NCBI GenBank assembly: GCA_965371355.1
Contig: CBDUYD010000177.1
Coordinates: 1 to 5,989, forward strand
Source: JASJHI01 sp965371355
GTDB lineage: Bacteria > Actinomycetota > Acidimicrobiia > Acidimicrobiales > Ilumatobacteraceae
Direction: 5' to 3'
DNA: 5,989 nucleotides
Shown: in pieces, positions 4,058 through 5,989 of the stretch
How positions within the stretch are numbered: position 1 is the stretch's first letter
Layout of the letters: each line of letters begins with the position of its first letter
The notes under the pieces: generated by a model
What the model was told of the DNA's origin: nothing
Database searches by the model: none
The model's input: the letters and a program-made list of their open reading frames with translations, nothing else
Translations under genes and position numbers: made by a program

Positions 4058-5989
4058 TCAACCGCACGCCGAAGCGAGGGGTTCGTCACCGGGGACGAAG
4101 CGGTCCCACTCCTCTTCGGTGAAGTCGCGGCCGACGATCTGGCACGCCCGCTCGACCCATACCTCCGGTGCGAGCGAGACGTTGACGAGCCGGTTTCCGC
4201 CGCCGTCGAACCACAGCGAATCGGTCGCATCGTCGTACCACAGCGCGGCGTACGGCTCGGCGCCTCGCCCGTCCCACAGATCGCGTACGAGTTGGGCGCG
4301 CTCGACGTCCCACAGCCTGAGCGTGCCGTCCTGGCTCATCACGGCCAGGAATGCACCGTCGCGGAGGAAGGTGAGGTTCGCCACGAGACCGATGTCGGGA
4401 ATCTCTTGTACCGCGAGCGTCTCGGGATCGACGATGATCGCGCCCGTGTCGACGCCTCCGTCGAACCACCCGCCGAACGCGACCAGGCCGGTCGACGGGT
4501 CGGTCACGGCGATCGCGAGGTTGAAGAGTCCCGCCTCTCCCTCGCCGACGAGTACTCCCGACGAGTCGTAGGACTGGAGCGTCCCGTTGTCCTGCGCAAT
4601 GATCAGACCGTCGTCGGGCGACGGCGCCGAGCCGGGATCGCCCCTCGTCTCGATCGTCAACAGCACCTCGAGTTCCCCGGGCGTGGTGTTCAGCAGCGAC
4701 ACCTCGTACAGGCCGTCCTCGACTCGCAGGCCGGTGATCGCCATGCGATCGAGCGGTGCCGGGTCGGGCGGGTGCGCCGAGAAGACCTCCTCAGTGCCCG
4801 GATGGACCCGCTCGATCACGTCACCGTCCTCCCAGCGGGCGATGTCGTGGACGCGGGGAGCGACGCTCAAGATGCTGTCCGGCCAGAGTTGCAGCGGCTC
4901 GAACACATCCCCGCTCGGGGCGACCGAACCGATCGGCGACCGCTCGCCCGATGCCAGGTCGAGGCGCTCGAAGGCTCCCCGTCGGTCGAGCACGGCGGCC
5001 TCGCCGGTGCCTCCCACCACGTCGGTCCCCGGCTCGATGTCCACGATCCGCGCGGCGAGAGCCGTTGCGTCGAGGTCGTAGACGGCCATGTCGGCCCCGG
5101 TGTCGGTCACGAGCAGCGTGCCGTCGACGCGTGCCGACCCCGCGATCGCGTTGTCCAACTCGATCTGGGTTCCCTCGACCGGGCCCGTTCGAGGGTCGAC
5201 GACCTCCGCCAATCCGGCCGACACCACGACGATGCGGCCATCGAGCGGCACGACGTCGAGCAGTTGGGTGGTGGCTGTGGTCTCGACGTCGGTCACCACT
5301 TCCTGCTGTTCGACGTCGATCGTGAGCAGGTGTCCGTCCTGGGTGCCGACGTACAGTTCGTCGCCGTCAGGACCGAAGGCGAGTCCGACGACGTTGCTCG
5401 CGATCTCGAGCCTGAACTGCTCTTCGCCGGTCGCGGCGTCGAGCACGAAGACGGCACTGTTGCCACCGAGGCCGGACGAAACGTCTACGTACGCACGCCC
5501 ACTGGTGAACGTGCTCGACGACTCCGAGCGCACCGCGATGAGTTCGTCGTCGGCACTCAGCGCGGCCCACGGCTCGACCAGTCCCTCGATCGCCGGACCG
5601 ACGGGCTCGCCGGTAGTCCCGTCGACCAACTGGACGTCGCTCAAGGGCTCGCCCTTGAGAATCCACCCGCCCTCGCCGTCGTACCGGCCGGGCTGTGTGG
5701 CGATCACCAGCCGGTTCGCGGCGAGGGTGCGCCCGGTGACGGGATACATGCCGACGTCGAAGTCGATCTCCCGTTCCCAGTCGCCGTCGAGCGGGCCGAA
5801 CCACCAACGGGTCTCGTCGAGCGAGTAGGCGACGCGACGATTGATCGACTCGTCAGCGATCCAACCCACCGAGTCTTCGGGAGCTGGTCCGATCTCGACC
5901 CGCGAATCGTCGACGAGACTGCGGCGCACCATCATCCCGTCGGCCACCGGTGACAACCACATTCCGTCGCGGCTCAGCCAACCCGCTCC
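4058..5989 (-). CDS. Large WD40/YVTN-like beta-propeller protein, C-terminal part (partial)
   Basis: The frame is open to the right edge, so the gene starts outside the window; an ATG at 5962 is internal or at best a doubtful start. The 643 visible residues form repeated beta-propeller blades, for example VFVLDAATGEEQFRL followed by GLAFGPDGDELYVGTQDG, and FLAVMSQDGTLRLWDVE near the end (numbering from 5962, about 171-210 and 538-554). Blades in the middle are degenerate. The C-terminus reads VERACQIVGRDFTEEEW, with C607 and W619, and ends in a second Cys two residues from the stop. This Ala-Cys...Gly-Arg...Trp tail closes many actinobacterial multidomain proteins in which a BTAD/SARP-type regulator, a cyclase or an AAA/NB-ARC-type ATPase precedes WD40 repeats. 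The missing N-terminus is therefore probably a regulatory or signalling NTPase module. No signal peptide or membrane segment lies in the visible part. Confidence 0.82.
   Translation of the reverse strand, partial: GAGWLSRDGMWLSPVADGMMVRRSLVDDSRVEIGPAPEDSVGWIADESINRRVAYSLDETRWWFGPLDGDWEREIDFDVGMYPVTGRTLAANRLVIATQPGRYDGEGGWILKGEPLSDVQLVDGTTGEPVGPAIEGLVEPWAALSADDELIAVRSESSSTFTSGRAYVDVSSGLGGNSAVFVLDAATGEEQFRLEIASNVVGLAFGPDGDELYVGTQDGHLLTIDVEQQEVVTDVETTATTQLLDVVPLDGRIVVVSAGLAEVVDPRTGPVEGTQIELDNAIAGSARVDGTLLVTDTGADMAVYDLDATALAARIVDIEPGTDVVGGTGEAAVLDRRGAFERLDLASGERSPIGSVAPSGDVFEPLQLWPDSILSVAPRVHDIARWEDGDVIERVHPGTEEVFSAHPPDPAPLDRMAITGLRVEDGLYEVSLLNTTPGELEVLLTIETRGDPGSAPSPDDGLIIAQDNGTLQSYDSSGVLVGEGEAGLFNLAIAVTDPSTGLVAFGGWFDGGVDTGAIIVDPETLAVQEIPDIGLVANLTFLRDGAFLAVMSQDGTLRLWDVERAQLVRDLWDGRGAEPYAALWYDDATDSLWFDGGGNRLVNVSLAPEVWVERACQIVGRDFTEEEWDRFVPGDEPLASACG

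Noticed and set aside
4292..5953. 553-residue open frame on the plus strand
   Set aside because: It lies fully antisense to the beta-propeller gene, is rich in Arg, Asp and His as mirror frames of GC-rich genes are, and has no recognisable domain.

Overview
The window is high-GC DNA with dense, short-spaced genes, GC-rich third codon positions and start regions that often lack a clear Shine-Dalgarno sequence. The proteins (Cupin_6-type AraC regulator, NmrA-type reductase, DUF2461, VOC protein, large beta-propeller with a C-terminal Cys/Trp tail) are typical of Actinomycetota. An Acidimicrobiia (Ilumatobacter-like) host is my best guess; this is inference from protein style, not from a marker gene.

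Layout from left to right. (1) 1-428, minus: the N-terminal half of an NmrA-type NAD(P)-binding protein, cut by the window edge. (2) 511-1455, plus: an AraC-family regulator transcribed divergently from it across an 82-bp spacer, so the NmrA-type gene is its most likely target. (3) 1456-1852: about 400 bp with no convincing gene. (4) 1853-2515, minus: a DUF2461 family protein, with a possible leaderless promoter and a hairpin at its 3' end. (5) 2650-3204, plus: a VOC-fold (glyoxalase/dioxygenase superfamily) protein, divergent from DUF2461. (6) 3219-3250: a hairpin in the 53-bp gap between two convergent genes, probably a shared terminator. (7) 3258-3930, minus: a two-gene cassette, a 73-residue basic protein followed, with a 44-bp overlap, by a 164-residue nucleotidyltransferase-fold protein that keeps its three acidic active-site residues. 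A perfect 16-bp palindrome straddles the cassette's start codon, next to a -10-like box. (8) 4058-5989, minus: the C-terminal 643 residues of a large beta-propeller protein whose N-terminus lies outside the window.

The most interesting part is the small-protein/nucleotidyltransferase cassette with its compact operator-like start. It has the architecture of a toxin-antitoxin-like or self-regulated nucleotidyltransferase module, but its function is not proven by sequence. The rest looks like ordinary chromosomal accessory metabolism and regulation. No rRNA, tRNA, insertion sequence, CRISPR array or integrase was seen.
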